From NCBI RefSeq assembly GCF_014652375.1, contig NZ_BMYR01000001.1:46150-110149 (forward strand): a stretch of DNA of 64,000 nucleotides. The letters run 5' to 3'. The position numbers and the translations under genes were made by a program. Positions within the stretch are counted from its first letter, which is position 1. Each line of letters starts with the position of its first letter. The DNA is from Alishewanella tabrizica (GTDB lineage: Bacteria; Pseudomonadota; Gammaproteobacteria; Enterobacterales; Alteromonadaceae). Of this stretch, positions 28,293 to 37,697 are shown piece by piece. The notes under the pieces are model-generated. The model ran no database searches. It was not told the origin of the DNA and saw only the letters and a program-made list of their open reading frames with translations.

Positions 28293-29448
28293 CGGCTGGC
28301 TCCTGAGGTGACTCATAAGGAAACTCAAAAGGTAACAAAAGCTGTAATTGCACTCCCCCGCCCTCATGTTGCACCTGCAGCTGACCACCACATTCGGCAA
28401 GGCGCTCTTGCATGCCAATTAACCCATTGCCAAATTGCACGGGATACTGTGCCCGACCATTATCAGAAAGCGTTATGACAAGCTGCGTTGGCTGTTGCTG
28501 CGCAACAATATAAAACTCACTGGCGGCGGCATGCTTTAAGGTATTACTAATGGCTTCTTGTACCACCATAAGCACATGCTGCGCTTGCAGCACGTTCGGT
28601 AGAATTATATCGTCTGCCATGGTTAATTTTACGCTTAACGTGTCGGCCAGATTCGCAATACTGGGCGTTAAAAGTTGCTTTAAATTTAACTCAGCTTGCT
28701 CACGCATAGCACTTACTGCCTCGCGAACATCAGACAGTAACAATCTGGCTAATTGCAAACTGTTGTCCACTTGTTGCTTCGCTTCGCCCTCAGTGTGATA
28801 GCTGGCCACCTGTAATTGAATAGTCAATGCGGTAAGGTGATGCCCAAGGAGATCATGTAAGTTTCGGGCGATACGGGTGCGCTCACTTTGCCGCGATGCG
28901 GCTAAAAGCAATTGCTGGGCACTTTGCAGCTCGACATGTTTTGCGGCTAATGCAAGTTTTGCTTGCTGCTCAGCGGTGATAGCACTTTGCATGACCACAG
29001 CAAATAGATGAAAGGTGCCGTATAGGCTCGCCGAGATCCATAAACTGCGCTGTTCTAGCCACGCTTGAAGGCTAAACCACACCACGACCACCAGCGCGGT
29101 GACCAAGAGTGCCCGCTGCTGCGACATCATATGGGGTAATAAACACACCCAAATAATGGTTAAAATCGCAAGATAATCAAAGTGTTTGGGGGGTAAGAGT
29201 ATCAGTAAGGCAAATGCACAGAGCAGTGGCACTGCCACTAAATAACGGCCATATTGCCCTAACAATCCTAAAGGATGCTGCTCTTGCGTCAAAAAGATAA
29301 AACTGATGCCATATAACGACAATAACGTAATAATCGCAACAACAGGCGTCTCTCCCGGCAAACGTTGCAGGATCACGAGCGTAACAAGCGATACCAAAAG
29401 CCAGGTCACAACACCGGCTAAAGTGGCTAACGGAAAACGTAAGTTCAT
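28285..29448 (-). CDS. Membrane sensor histidine kinase (HisKA_3 type)
   Basis: This 387-residue kinase has five or six transmembrane helices in the first 155 residues with little extracellular sequence, then a coiled coil and the HisKA_3 dimerisation box RTRIARNLHDLLGHHL with His198, and a HATPase domain with VVQEAISNTLKHA and NGLIGMQERL. The layout resembles DesK/LiaS kinases, which sense membrane state; the signal here is unknown. The ATG at 29448 was chosen as the residue ahead of the first helix. The operon is divergent from a membrane-protein gene. Confidence 0.92.
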   Translation of the reverse strand: MNLRFPLATLAGVVTWLLVSLVTLVILQRLPGETPVVAIITLLSLYGISFIFLTQEQHPLGLLGQYGRYLVAVPLLCAFALLILLPPKHFDYLAILTIIWVCLLPHMMSQQRALLVTALVVVVWFSLQAWLEQRSLWISASLYGTFHLFAVVMQSAITAEQQAKLALAAKHVELQSAQQLLLAASRQSERTRIARNLHDLLGHHLTALTIQLQVASYHTEGEAKQQVDNSLQLARLLLSDVREAVSAMREQAELNLKQLLTPSIANLADTLSVKLTMADDIILPNVLQAQHVLMVVQEAISNTLKHAAASEFYIVAQQQPTQLVITLSDNGRAQYPVQFGNGLIGMQERLAECGGQLQVQHEGGGVQLQLLLPFEFPYESPQEPADV

Positions 29449-29485
29449 CAAGCTATTATCAGCATTTATACAATGACTGCAATAG

Positions 29486-29520
29486 GCCAAAAGTCATGTT
29501 TAAAAAAACTGACTTTTGGC
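29486..29520. promoter_or_regulatory. 11 bp inverted repeat, candidate operator for the LuxR-type regulator
   Basis: Perfect arms GCCAAAAGTCA (29486-29496) and TGACTTTTGGC (29510-29520) flank a short A-rich centre in the 131 bp gap between the kinase gene and a divergent membrane-protein gene. Minus-strand sequences resembling promoter boxes (TTGCAG, 16 bp, GATAAT) lie between it and the kinase start. Position and symmetry suit a dimeric regulator controlling both directions; a role as terminator is less likely, since it is upstream of both genes. Confidence 0.55.
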
Positions 29521-29579
29521 ACCTGTAGGTAATTTTGTCATTTCATATACTGCAGGCTGAACTTAACGGAGGTGTTGCT

Positions 29580-30323
29580 ATGTCTACCATTCATTCAGCG
29601 TTGCTGTACTTGCATATTATTTTAGGGGTTATCTGTTTAGTGCTTTTTTGGCTGCCCGTTATCTGTCAGAAAGGCAGTAAACTGCACAATCTAAGTGGTC
29701 GTGTTTATTACTACATGATGCTGTTTATCGCCGCTTCCGGCGTGATTATGTCTAGTATGGTATTAATTGATCCTATTGCGGTGTATGTAACGGGTAAACC
29801 TTTACCGGCCGAAGCGGTTGCAGCATTTGAACAACAACGACGTCATTTTTCAGCTTTTTTATTACTGCTAAGTCTCTTAACGTGGGTAACGATCCGCCAT
29901 GCGTATGCGGTATTAGAGGCTAAAGCCGAGTTGCAACAACTAAAACGCCTGTCACTGGTGCTGCCCATTATCTGTTTATTTGTGTGCAGTGTTTATGTGT
30001 TTTGGTTGGGTTGGCAAAGCGGCACGGTACTATTTATGATTTTTGCAGGGGTTGGCCTTGTAAACGCGCTCGCCTTTGCTCGCTATTCATTCCAAAAACA
30101 GGTTGCCGCTCGGCAATGGATTATTGAGCATTTTAGCAGCATGATTGGCAGTGGTATTGCGCTTTATACCGCGTTCTTCGCTGCAGGCGGGCGTCGCATG
30201 TTAGCTGAGATATTAACCGGACACTGGCAAATTGTCAGTTGGATTGCTGCGCCAGCATTAGGGTTAGCCGCCATCGCCTTATTTAAAAACCATTTTGCGC
30301 GCAAATTTCGCGTTGTAACCTGA
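29580..30323 (+). CDS. Multi-pass membrane protein, DUF2306-like
   Basis: This 247-residue protein has seven or so hydrophobic helices and no signal peptide. The opening LLYLHIILGVICLVLFWLPV and HNLSGRVYYYMM resemble DUF2306-type membrane proteins, whose function is unknown. The ATG at 29580 is preceded by a strong GGAGG site. It is divergent from the two-component operon and shares with it the inverted repeat at 29486-29520, so it may be the regulated target. Confidence 0.75.
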   Translation: MSTIHSALLYLHIILGVICLVLFWLPVICQKGSKLHNLSGRVYYYMMLFIAASGVIMSSMVLIDPIAVYVTGKPLPAEAVAAFEQQRRHFSAFLLLLSLLTWVTIRHAYAVLEAKAELQQLKRLSLVLPIICLFVCSVYVFWLGWQSGTVLFMIFAGVGLVNALAFARYSFQKQVAARQWIIEHFSSMIGSGIALYTAFFAAGGRRMLAEILTGHWQIVSWIAAPALGLAAIALFKNHFARKFRVVT

Positions 30324-30384
30324 TCTAACACGCTTTGACAACGACCGGTTGTATCCTCTACCATCGAATCCTCTTTATCTGTAG

Positions 30385-31197
30385 ATGGCTATAAGAATGA
30401 CAATAACGCTAAACGATAAAATCGTCTGGATCACCGGTGCATCAGGGGGTATCGGTGAAGCCTTAGCTAAAACCATGGCGCAAGAAGGTGCGATTGTGGT
30501 GTTAAGCGCCAGACGTCATGCAGAATTAGAGCGGGTGCGTTTAACACTGCCCAATCCCGACAAACATATGACGTTGCCACTCGATATTTGTATTGAAACG
30601 GCGCAAGAACAGGCATTAGCCGCGGTGTTAGCGCGCTATGGCAAGATTGATATGCTTGTTAATAATGCGGGGATCAGCCAACGTGCACTCATCATGGATA
30701 CAACGGGTGAGACTGATCGCAAAATTATGGAGATTGATTATTTTGCACAGGTGGCCCTGAGCCGCAGAGTACTATCGAGTATGTTAAAGTACAATCAAGG
30801 GCAATTAGTGTTTATTTCCAGTGTCGCAGGTTTAGTGGGAACTCAGTATCGTGGCAGTTATTCCGCAGCAAAAGCCGCATTACATTTGTGGGCAAACAGC
30901 GCTCGTGCCGAGCTTTATGAACAAGGGATCCGTGTTGCTGTGGTTTTCCCGGGGTTTGTTAAAACCGCAGTGTCAATGAATGCGTTAACTGGCTCGGGTG
31001 AGGCTTTAGGTAAGATGGATGATGCGCAAGCGAATGCCATGACCGCGACAGAGTTTGCTGTTGCCACGGTAAAAGCGTTAAAAGCAGGTAAAAGCTATAT
31101 CGTGATTGGCGGATTTAAAGAAAAGCTGGCCGCGCTACTTGGGCGTTTTGCCCCAGAATTACTGTATAAAATGATCCGTAAAAGCAAAGTGCGTTAA
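30385..31197 (+). CDS. Short-chain dehydrogenase/reductase
   Basis: This 270-residue protein is a classical SDR with the cofactor motif TGASGGIGEA near residue 18, NNAG, catalytic Ser in FISSVAG and YSAAK. It is likely NADP-dependent because of Arg-Arg after the second strand (LSARRHAEL). The hydrophobic C-terminal region resembles DHRS7-like SDRs. Its substrate is unknown. Two starts are possible, 30385 and 30397; neither has a clear ribosome-binding site. Confidence 0.88.
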   Translation: MAIRMTITLNDKIVWITGASGGIGEALAKTMAQEGAIVVLSARRHAELERVRLTLPNPDKHMTLPLDICIETAQEQALAAVLARYGKIDMLVNNAGISQRALIMDTTGETDRKIMEIDYFAQVALSRRVLSSMLKYNQGQLVFISSVAGLVGTQYRGSYSAAKAALHLWANSARAELYEQGIRVAVVFPGFVKTAVSMNALTGSGEALGKMDDAQANAMTATEFAVATVKALKAGKSYIVIGGFKEKLAALLGRFAPELLYKMIRKSKVR

Positions 31198-31208
31198 ATG
31201 CAGTCGCT

Positions 31209-31240
31209 AAAAAAACAGCGCCGCAAAGGGCGCTGTTCTT
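31209..31240. terminator. bidirectional terminator between the SDR and rluB genes
   Basis: A 9 bp stem, AACAGCGCC and GGCGCTGTT around a GCAAAG loop, is preceded by a run of A residues. On the minus strand this gives a strong U-tract after the hairpin, so it should end the scpA-scpB-rluB transcript, and possibly the SDR transcript in the other direction. Confidence 0.8.
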
Positions 31241-31266
31241 AAACGAAGCTAGTTTAACGCGTGCCG

Positions 31267-32277
31267 TTAACTTCTTTGCCGCGTAGGTTGTTTTGGTTTA
31301 TGCCCTGGCTTACGTGCAGGTTTATTACTGTTATTACCAGCACGTTCTTCTGATTTAGGTGCACGTTCTGTTTTTTTGCTACGGTCGGTCTTAGCTGGAC
31401 GCTCGGTTTTTGCCGGTTTACCTTCTGCTTTGCCTGGTGTTTTCTCGGCAATTTGATGCTTACGCACCGCGCGTTTCATGCTGGCCATGCGGCGACGGCG
31501 CTCAGTACGATCTTCGGCTTTTACCAAGGTTTCGGTTTCAGCGCTTAAATGCACCAGCTTACGTAAGTAGTTAACTTCATCTAGCGGATACTCAGCATAA
31601 CCGCCAGCGGGCAAATGCTTTGGTAATAACAAATCACCGTAACGCACTCGAATTAAGCGGCTCACGACGGCACCTTGTGATTCCCACATACGGCGAACTT
31701 CACGGTTACGCCCTTCAGTAAGCACCACATGGAACCATCTATTAATGCCTTCGCCTGGAAGCGCTTTAATTTTCTTAAAGTTAGCTTTACCGTCTTCAAG
31801 TTCCACACCGGTACGTAAGCGCTGGATCATGGCATCGTTTATTTCACCAAACACCCGTACTGCGTACTCACGCTCCACCTCAAACTTGGGATGCATTAAC
31901 CGATTGGCCAATTCACCATCGGTAGTAAATAACAACAAACCTGAGGTATTAATATCCAAGCGGCCAATGGCGATCCAACGGGCACCTTTGATATTGGGTA
32001 ACCGCGAAAATACCGTTGGCCGCCCTTCTGGATCGGTACGCGAACAAATTTCACCCTCGGGTTTGTGATACGCCAATACTCGGCAGATATGCTGTTCTTC
32101 ACTAGCAATTTGCACCGGATGACCATCTACACGAATTGCTTGTGCCGACTCAACACGATCGCCTAATACCGCAGGCTTACCATCTACGGTGACGCGACCA
32201 CGACTGATCCACTCTTCCATTTCCCGGCGTGAACCCACACCCGCACGCGCTAATACTTTTTGTAATTTTTCACTCAT
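31267..32277 (-). CDS. rluB: 23S rRNA pseudouridine synthase RluB
   Basis: RluB converts U2605 of 23S rRNA to pseudouridine. The 336-residue protein has an N-terminal S4 RNA-binding domain ([22 protein letters not shown]) and the RsuA-family catalytic motif [26 protein letters not shown] with its catalytic Asp. The last 85 residues are rich in Lys, Arg, Pro and Glu and are probably disordered. The start codon shares a base with the scpB stop (TAATG). Confidence 0.95.
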   Translation of the reverse strand: MSEKLQKVLARAGVGSRREMEEWISRGRVTVDGKPAVLGDRVESAQAIRVDGHPVQIASEEQHICRVLAYHKPEGEICSRTDPEGRPTVFSRLPNIKGARWIAIGRLDINTSGLLLFTTDGELANRLMHPKFEVEREYAVRVFGEINDAMIQRLRTGVELEDGKANFKKIKALPGEGINRWFHVVLTEGRNREVRRMWESQGAVVSRLIRVRYGDLLLPKHLPAGGYAEYPLDEVNYLRKLVHLSAETETLVKAEDRTERRRRMASMKRAVRKHQIAEKTPGKAEGKPAKTERPAKTDRSKKTERAPKSEERAGNNSNKPARKPGHKPKQPTRQRS

Positions 32278-32873
32278 TAATGAAGCTCTCCTGTCATCTC
32301 GACGGTGGATACCTGTTGCGCATGCTCCTCACCCAGTATTGCAGTAAACTCGGTAAGTGGCGGCAACGCATTTAAATGGGTTAACCCAAAATAATCTAAA
32401 AAAGCGGCTGTAGTCGCATAGAGTCCGGGCCGACCCGGCACGTCTTTATGGCCTACCACCTTCACCCAACCACGCTCAGTTAGGGTACGAATAATCTGTG
32501 TGCTCACCGTTACCCCACGAATTTCTTCAATTTCGCCTCGGGTGATCGGCTGACGATAGGCAATTAACACTAAGGTTTCTAACACTGCCCGCGAATAGCG
32601 TGGTGAACGTTCTGGCCATAAACTGGCTAACGGCTCACTAAATTCTGGGCGCGTATAAAAACGATAACCACTGGCGGTTTCCAATAATTGAATGCCCCGC
32701 GCACTGTAATCGTGTTGTAATTGCTGCAACGCTTGCGTTAGTTTTCGGCTGGATACGGCAAATTCCGCCAAGACCGATGCCTGAAGTTCGGCTCGACTTA
32801 ACGGTTTATCTGCCGCAAAAATGGCGGCTTCTAATAATTGCATTAACTGCACATCGTTTATTTTGCGCGCCAT
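32277..32873 (-). CDS. scpB: Segregation and condensation protein ScpB
   Basis: ScpB is a winged-helix kleisin-associated subunit that works with ScpA and SMC in chromosome condensation. The 198-residue protein contains [30 protein letters not shown] and [18 protein letters not shown], typical of the family. It is translationally coupled to scpA upstream and rluB downstream through TAATG junctions. Confidence 0.96.
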   Translation of the reverse strand: MARKINDVQLMQLLEAAIFAADKPLSRAELQASVLAEFAVSSRKLTQALQQLQHDYSARGIQLLETASGYRFYTRPEFSEPLASLWPERSPRYSRAVLETLVLIAYRQPITRGEIEEIRGVTVSTQIIRTLTERGWVKVVGHKDVPGRPGLYATTAAFLDYFGLTHLNALPPLTEFTAILGEEHAQQVSTVEMTGELH

Positions 32874-33694
32874 TATGCCTCATTTATTGCCAATTTGACA
32901 TGGATTTGTGCGTACGGAGCCACTTGTGTAAGGCGTACTAATTTTTCTTTGGTCAATTCTAAAATAGCCAAAAAGCTCACCACAACGCCTGCTCGCCCCT
33001 CATTTATCTCAAAACATTCGGTAAAGTCTAGATAACCTGCATGCTGTTGCAGCAATTCGAGAATACGACTCATCCTAGCACGAGTTGATAAATGCTCGCG
33101 TTTAATTTGGTGATGTTGTAAGGCATTAGCCCGTTTGACAATATCGCTTAATGCCGATAATAACTCTGCAAAATCAACATCGGGGAAAATTAATAACGGA
33201 CTGAAGTTATCTGCAAGCGTCGCCTTTGCCGGCATAATATCGCGCTCTTGTCTGGGCAACTGATCCAGATCCGTTGCCGCTTGTTTAAAAATTTCATACT
33301 CTTGCAAACGGCGTACTAATTCTGCACGCGGATCATGCTCTTCGGCTTGCGCTGAAAGCAACTGTGGCAACAATAACCGCGATTTAATTTCCGCTAACAT
33401 GGCTGCCATCACTAAATATTCGGCGGCAAGCTCAAAGTTTAGCTCCTGCATCAGATTAATGTATTCCATATACTGCAAGGTAATTTCATTAACCGGCAAG
33501 TCAACCAAATCGAATTTGTGTTTTCTGATCAGGTACAATAAAAAGTCTAGCGGCCCTTCAAAGGCATCTAGGAGTATTTCCAGCGCATCTGGCGGGATAT
33601 ACAAATCGTCAGGACGATTAAGCACCGCTTCGCCGCGGACATACGCCAACGGCAACGGTTGCTGTATCGTTAAGCTGCTAGGCTGCTCACTCAT
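32873..33694 (-). CDS. scpA: Segregation and condensation protein ScpA
   Basis: ScpA is the kleisin subunit of the SMC-ScpAB condensin. The 273-residue protein has the kleisin N-terminus FEGPLDFLLYLIRKHKFDLVDLP and AAEYLVMAAMLAEIKSRLLLP, with a winged-helix C-terminus. It is the first gene of the scpA-scpB-rluB set, 25 bp after the yciO gene. Confidence 0.95.
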   Translation of the reverse strand: MSEQPSSLTIQQPLPLAYVRGEAVLNRPDDLYIPPDALEILLDAFEGPLDFLLYLIRKHKFDLVDLPVNEITLQYMEYINLMQELNFELAAEYLVMAAMLAEIKSRLLLPQLLSAQAEEHDPRAELVRRLQEYEIFKQAATDLDQLPRQERDIMPAKATLADNFSPLLIFPDVDFAELLSALSDIVKRANALQHHQIKREHLSTRARMSRILELLQQHAGYLDFTECFEINEGRAGVVVSFLAILELTKEKLVRLTQVAPYAQIHVKLAINEA

Positions 33695-33719
33695 TGATCA
33701 CGCGATGGCCAACAAGGGC

Positions 33720-34340
33720 TTATTGGAAGGGGCGAACATCACCACGCCCTTCACGCACGACAACAGGCGTGTCATCGGCTAAATCGATAATGGTGGTGGG
33801 ATCTTCACCAATTACACCGCCATGTAAAATAAGATCGACCTGCTTTTCTAATTGTTGGCGCATATCATCCGGATCAGACTCCGCAAATTGCTGGCCTGGT
33901 AATACTAAGCTGGTTGACAATAACGGCTCACCCAACTCAGCCAATAAGGCTAAGGCAATTTTATTTTCAGGAATACGCAATCCAATGGTTTTTTTCTTTT
34001 CGTTGAGCAAGCGACGCGGGACTTCTTTGGTGCCACGCAAAATAAAGGTATAGGCACCTGGGGTATTATTTTTAATTAAACGAAAGGCGCTGTTTTCTAC
34101 TTTGGCATAAACCGACAATTCCGATAAATCACGCACCATCATAGTAAAGTGATGATCGCCATTAATTTGCCGGATCCGTAAAATACGCTCTAGGGCATTT
34201 TTATCACCGGTATGGCAACCCAAGGCATAGCCACTGTCGGTTGGATATACCACCACGCCACCTTGTTGAATAATTTGAACCGCTTGCTTAATTAAGCGCT
34301 GTTGAGGCGTTTCGGGATGAATATGAAAAAACTGGCTCAT
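33720..34340 (-). CDS. yciO: YciO family protein (TsaC/YrdC-like fold)
   Basis: This 206-residue protein belongs to the Sua5/YciO/YrdC family. It has GGVVVYPTDSGYALGC and the KPSTIIDL-like block DPTTIIDLADDTPVVVREGRG. The related TsaC makes threonylcarbamoyl-AMP for tRNA modification; YciO itself has an unclear role. It overlaps the upstream PHP-domain gene by 4 bp, the same neighbourhood as in E. coli. Confidence 0.93.
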   Translation of the reverse strand: MSQFFHIHPETPQQRLIKQAVQIIQQGGVVVYPTDSGYALGCHTGDKNALERILRIRQINGDHHFTMMVRDLSELSVYAKVENSAFRLIKNNTPGAYTFILRGTKEVPRRLLNEKKKTIGLRIPENKIALALLAELGEPLLSTSLVLPGQQFAESDPDDMRQQLEKQVDLILHGGVIGEDPTTIIDLADDTPVVVREGRGDVRPFQ

Positions 34341-35212
34341 AAGTCTTGCCTTGCTAAAGTGCTAACATCGGGGGTGGGCAAATTTGCCCAATTCGCCCAA
34401 ATGGGCGTTACGTCTGCAGGTAAATATAGATGCTTTCCTAGCTCATTCCAAGTTGTGGGCTGATGAAAGTCCGATCCGACCGAGGCCGTTAACTGATGCG
34501 CTTGACACAACGCCCAGAGCTCTCGCCGCTGTACCAGTGTTTGCTGCGGTGAAATAATCTCCATCGCATCACCGCCCGCCAGCGCAAAATCTTGCACTAA
34601 GCGCTTTAGGTATTTACCGTTTAATTTGTACTTTAAAGGGTGCGCAAGTACCGCTTGGCCGCCAGCATCGTGGATCCATTGTATCGCCTCGGCCATCGCC
34701 ACCCAATTATTCGGCACATAACCGGTTTTACCGCGCGCCAAATATTTTTTAAATACAGTGTTCATGGTGGCGGCTCGGCCCGTTTTAACCAAAAAACGCG
34801 CAAAGTGTGTACGAGTAATCGCGCCCTCACCGGTTTCCGCTAATACCGCCTCTAAGGCACCTGGAATATTTGCTTTTGCTAAGCGGCGCGCAATTTCTTC
34901 TGCGCGAACAAGACGGCGCTGCTGCTGGCTGGCGAGACGATTTAACAATGTAGGGCATTGCGCATTAATATTTAGGCCCACAATATGAATTTCAAAATCT
35001 GACCACGCAGTAGATATTTCTACGCCAGAGATCAACGTCAAAGGCGCTTTCTCTGTATCAATCCATTGCTGCGCTTCACCCAGTGCACTCACGGTATCGT
35101 GATCGGTAATGGCTAACACATCAAGCTTAAACTCTAGGGCGCGGCCGAGTAGTTCAGGTACACTTAACAGGCCATCTGAATGGTTAGTATGGCTGTGTAA
35201 GTCAATTTTCAT
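34337..35212 (-). CDS. rnm: PHP-domain RNase AM / 3',5'-nucleoside bisphosphate phosphatase (YciV)
   Basis: This 291-residue protein has the PHP metal-site motifs MKIDLHSHTNHSDG, LAITDHDT, and later VLAHPLKY and GSDFH. E. coli YciV (RNase AM) trims 5' ends of rRNAs and hydrolyses 3',5'-nucleotide bisphosphates such as pAp. The latter is also the by-product of sulfate assimilation, a process encoded elsewhere in this window. It overlaps yciO. Confidence 0.9.
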   Translation of the reverse strand: MKIDLHSHTNHSDGLLSVPELLGRALEFKLDVLAITDHDTVSALGEAQQWIDTEKAPLTLISGVEISTAWSDFEIHIVGLNINAQCPTLLNRLASQQQRRLVRAEEIARRLAKANIPGALEAVLAETGEGAITRTHFARFLVKTGRAATMNTVFKKYLARGKTGYVPNNWVAMAEAIQWIHDAGGQAVLAHPLKYKLNGKYLKRLVQDFALAGGDAMEIISPQQTLVQRRELWALCQAHQLTASVGSDFHQPTTWNELGKHLYLPADVTPIWANWANLPTPDVSTLARQDL

Positions 35213-35446
35213 GCCTTTTCCTATTGGTTTCCAGGCGGCTTAAGGCAGACACCCGGTAAAATGTATCGTGTTTTCACTTGCTATTGTCGCACAGGACAGG
35301 CGAAAGCCCAATGCTTGAAAACCAGATGCCACACTGCGACGTAATAAAGTGTATGTATCTGCGGCATGATGTTATTGTCATCATCTGATGTGCGTAATCT
35401 ATTCCGTCACCGAATTCAAACAATTACAAACAATTAAGGAGTTGCC

Positions 35447-35632
35447 ATGTTTGGCTGGCTAAAACCGGATCCACTGAAAAAACTGACTAAGCAATACAAT
35501 GCCAAGCTAGAGCAAGCTATGCATGCTCAGCGCAATGGCGATATGCGATTGTTTGCCGATCTCACCGCTGAAAGCGAAGAGATTTGGCAAAAGGTGGTCG
35601 CGTTAAAAAAACAGTTAGGCATTGAAAGTTAA
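35447..35632 (+). CDS. Small DUF6435-type protein
   Basis: This 61-residue cytoplasmic protein opens MFGWLKPDPLKKLTKQY and continues AQRNGDMRLFADL, wording shared by the small Lacal_2735/DUF6435-type family of unknown function. A very good ribosome-binding site (AAGGAG, 7 bp before ATG) supports expression. It stands alone between two minus-strand genes. Confidence 0.8.
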   Translation: MFGWLKPDPLKKLTKQYNAKLEQAMHAQRNGDMRLFADLTAESEEIWQKVVALKKQLGIES

Positions 35633-35648
35633 GCATGTACTCCTCTTA

Positions 35649-35684
35649 AGGCAATTACTCACCTTTTTTGTTAAGTAATTGCCT
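35649..35684. terminator. perfect 11 bp hairpin at the convergent gene ends
   Basis: Arms AGGCAATTACT and AGTAATTGCCT flank a loop containing a T-run (CACCTTTTTTGTTA). The hairpin spans the stop codon of the minus-strand transglutaminase-like gene and follows the small plus-strand gene by 17 bp. No U-tract follows the stem, so its termination strength is uncertain. Confidence 0.5.
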
Positions 35685-37697
35685 AAACCGTTGCCGCAAC
35701 GCCTGTTCTGTATTAGTGCTATTGTCTGCGTTACTGCTTTTATCAATTTCAACTGAATAATATAACGCTTCACGCAGCTTTCGCAGTTGTTGAATATACG
35801 AGGCCGTCTCTGCCGCCGTTACATGATCGGCTTTGGTATGATACTGGTGCAACACCTTAATAGATAATGGTTCGGCCGTAATGGTACGACGATACGCTAT
35901 GGCCTTGTTTTCGATATGCAGTGCGAGATCGTCTAGCGACCAATTGATATTTGAAGCCAGTTTATACTGAATATTATGTTCATAATGCACGCCCGGCGCG
36001 ATTGCCAGAGGGCTATTTCTGCGGGTCGTGCTAGGCATTTGCGCATAAGAATCAATACTGTCGCCATAGAGCATTAATTTTTGTCGTTCACTTTCGGGGT
36101 CCCAAAATTGGGCGATAACAAAGTTGGCATGGATCTGTAATCGATTACGCTCGATATCGTCCAATACCGTGATCGGTTGTTGTAAATCGGCGCTGGGATA
36201 TTGACGTCGATAGGCTTGTTCTAATTCTGCACTGTAATCGGTGATCCCTTTGGTATCGAGCATGCGCCGAAAACGCTCTGCGGACTCGCCGGTTAACGCA
36301 AGTTGTAAATTTAGCGACACGGGCTCATCAACGGCCGCGAGCGTTAACACCTCGTCTGTTCGAAAGGTATTTTGCTTGCTTTGTGGCGCGTCAATATCGC
36401 TTAGTACACCATTATCTTGCTTTATAACCAGTGCTTGCTGAAAATACTGCTGGCCTTTCTCCGCTAACGGACCATATTGCTGGGAACGCGTACCATCCAG
36501 CCAGTATGCTTGCCCATCAAGGTTTAGATAAGTAATCACATGATCAAATACCCCTGGGTTAGGTAAACGCGTAGCAATCCCTTTTTTCCAACGATGCGAC
36601 ACTAACGCCGGATAGGCTTCTAAGCCACCATAACGTAATAAGGTTAACATCAAGGTGGTTTTGTCTTTGCAATCACCGAATTTACGCTCAAAAACTTGGT
36701 TGGGCGCATGGGGTTGATGGCTGTTTAAGCCGATCTCAATACCAAAATAACGAATATTATTTTGCACATACCGCACTACCATTGCGGCATACTCTGCGGA
36801 GCTTTTGGCCTGTGCTAACCAACTGTCTGCCAATAATTTTAGCTCTGGCGCCAGCGGTTCGCTAAATTGATACATGGGCAACGCCCACTCGACCACCTCT
36901 TGCCAATTGGCAAATTCGGATACCTCTAAATAGGCATAGGGCGTGTGCCAATCCGGATAATCATCCTCATCAATTACCGCGGCAATCGCCTGTTGTTGCC
37001 ACTCATACACGCTGCCACTATCAGTGGTATGAGGTGTTAAATGCAGCGTAGGGAGATTACTCTGATGATAGAGCGTTGTTGTTTGATCAGTCAGTATTCG
37101 CACGCGGGCATAGTGTACGGGGACTGCCCAGTTTAAGGCATAATATGCAGAGCGTTTACCTTGATAAATAGGATTTGTGCCCTGAACTGAATAGGCGTAA
37201 TCAATGCGATCGCCAACCCGAATATCACTGAGCAACACCATTGCAGTAACAATGCCATTGTAAATCCCTTGATCTGTTTCGCGTTCACGTTGCGCTAATC
37301 GAATATCCGCCGCAGCCAAGATATCATACTGCTGATTATCTCGAGTGAGCGTAATGGCATGGACCTGCAGTTGCTGGTAATCAGGAGAGAAATGAAAATT
37401 AAAGGTTGAGGCTTGCTCTAATCCTTGTGGCGTATTCACTTGCATAGCGATATGCGTGTACGCCAAATACTGGCCTTGGCGCAGGGATAATTGCTCATCG
37501 ACCACCAGGTAATTGATCCCTGCGGTTTGTTTAGTCGGTTCTAACGCCCCCAGATCATGCGGTAACGGCGCCACCCAATCGGGTGTAGGCGCTTGCTGAT
37601 ACTGATACCCTTGTTGTTGTACCGTATTAGCAAATAACGCCGACGAACTTAACAACAAAAAACTGAGTAATACTAAAACTCGCACGAATAGACGCAT
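35655..37697 (-). CDS. Exported DUF3857 and transglutaminase-like domain protein
   Basis: This 680-residue protein has a signal peptide (about residues 1-23), a DUF3857 domain (about 50-210) and a transglutaminase-like domain with a complete Cys-His-Asp triad visible in FGDCKDKTTLML, VFDHVITYL and YWLDGT. Such proteins are common in the bacterial periplasm or envelope, but their substrates are unknown; cysteine protease or peptide-ligation activity is an inference. It is coupled by TAATG to the upstream gene. Confidence 0.85.
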   Translation of the reverse strand: MRLFVRVLVLLSFLLLSSSALFANTVQQQGYQYQQAPTPDWVAPLPHDLGALEPTKQTAGINYLVVDEQLSLRQGQYLAYTHIAMQVNTPQGLEQASTFNFHFSPDYQQLQVHAITLTRDNQQYDILAAADIRLAQRERETDQGIYNGIVTAMVLLSDIRVGDRIDYAYSVQGTNPIYQGKRSAYYALNWAVPVHYARVRILTDQTTTLYHQSNLPTLHLTPHTTDSGSVYEWQQQAIAAVIDEDDYPDWHTPYAYLEVSEFANWQEVVEWALPMYQFSEPLAPELKLLADSWLAQAKSSAEYAAMVVRYVQNNIRYFGIEIGLNSHQPHAPNQVFERKFGDCKDKTTLMLTLLRYGGLEAYPALVSHRWKKGIATRLPNPGVFDHVITYLNLDGQAYWLDGTRSQQYGPLAEKGQQYFQQALVIKQDNGVLSDIDAPQSKQNTFRTDEVLTLAAVDEPVSLNLQLALTGESAERFRRMLDTKGITDYSAELEQAYRRQYPSADLQQPITVLDDIERNRLQIHANFVIAQFWDPESERQKLMLYGDSIDSYAQMPSTTRRNSPLAIAPGVHYEHNIQYKLASNINWSLDDLALHIENKAIAYRRTITAEPLSIKVLHQYHTKADHVTAAETASYIQQLRKLREALYYSVEIDKSSNADNSTNTEQALRQRFRQLLNKKGE

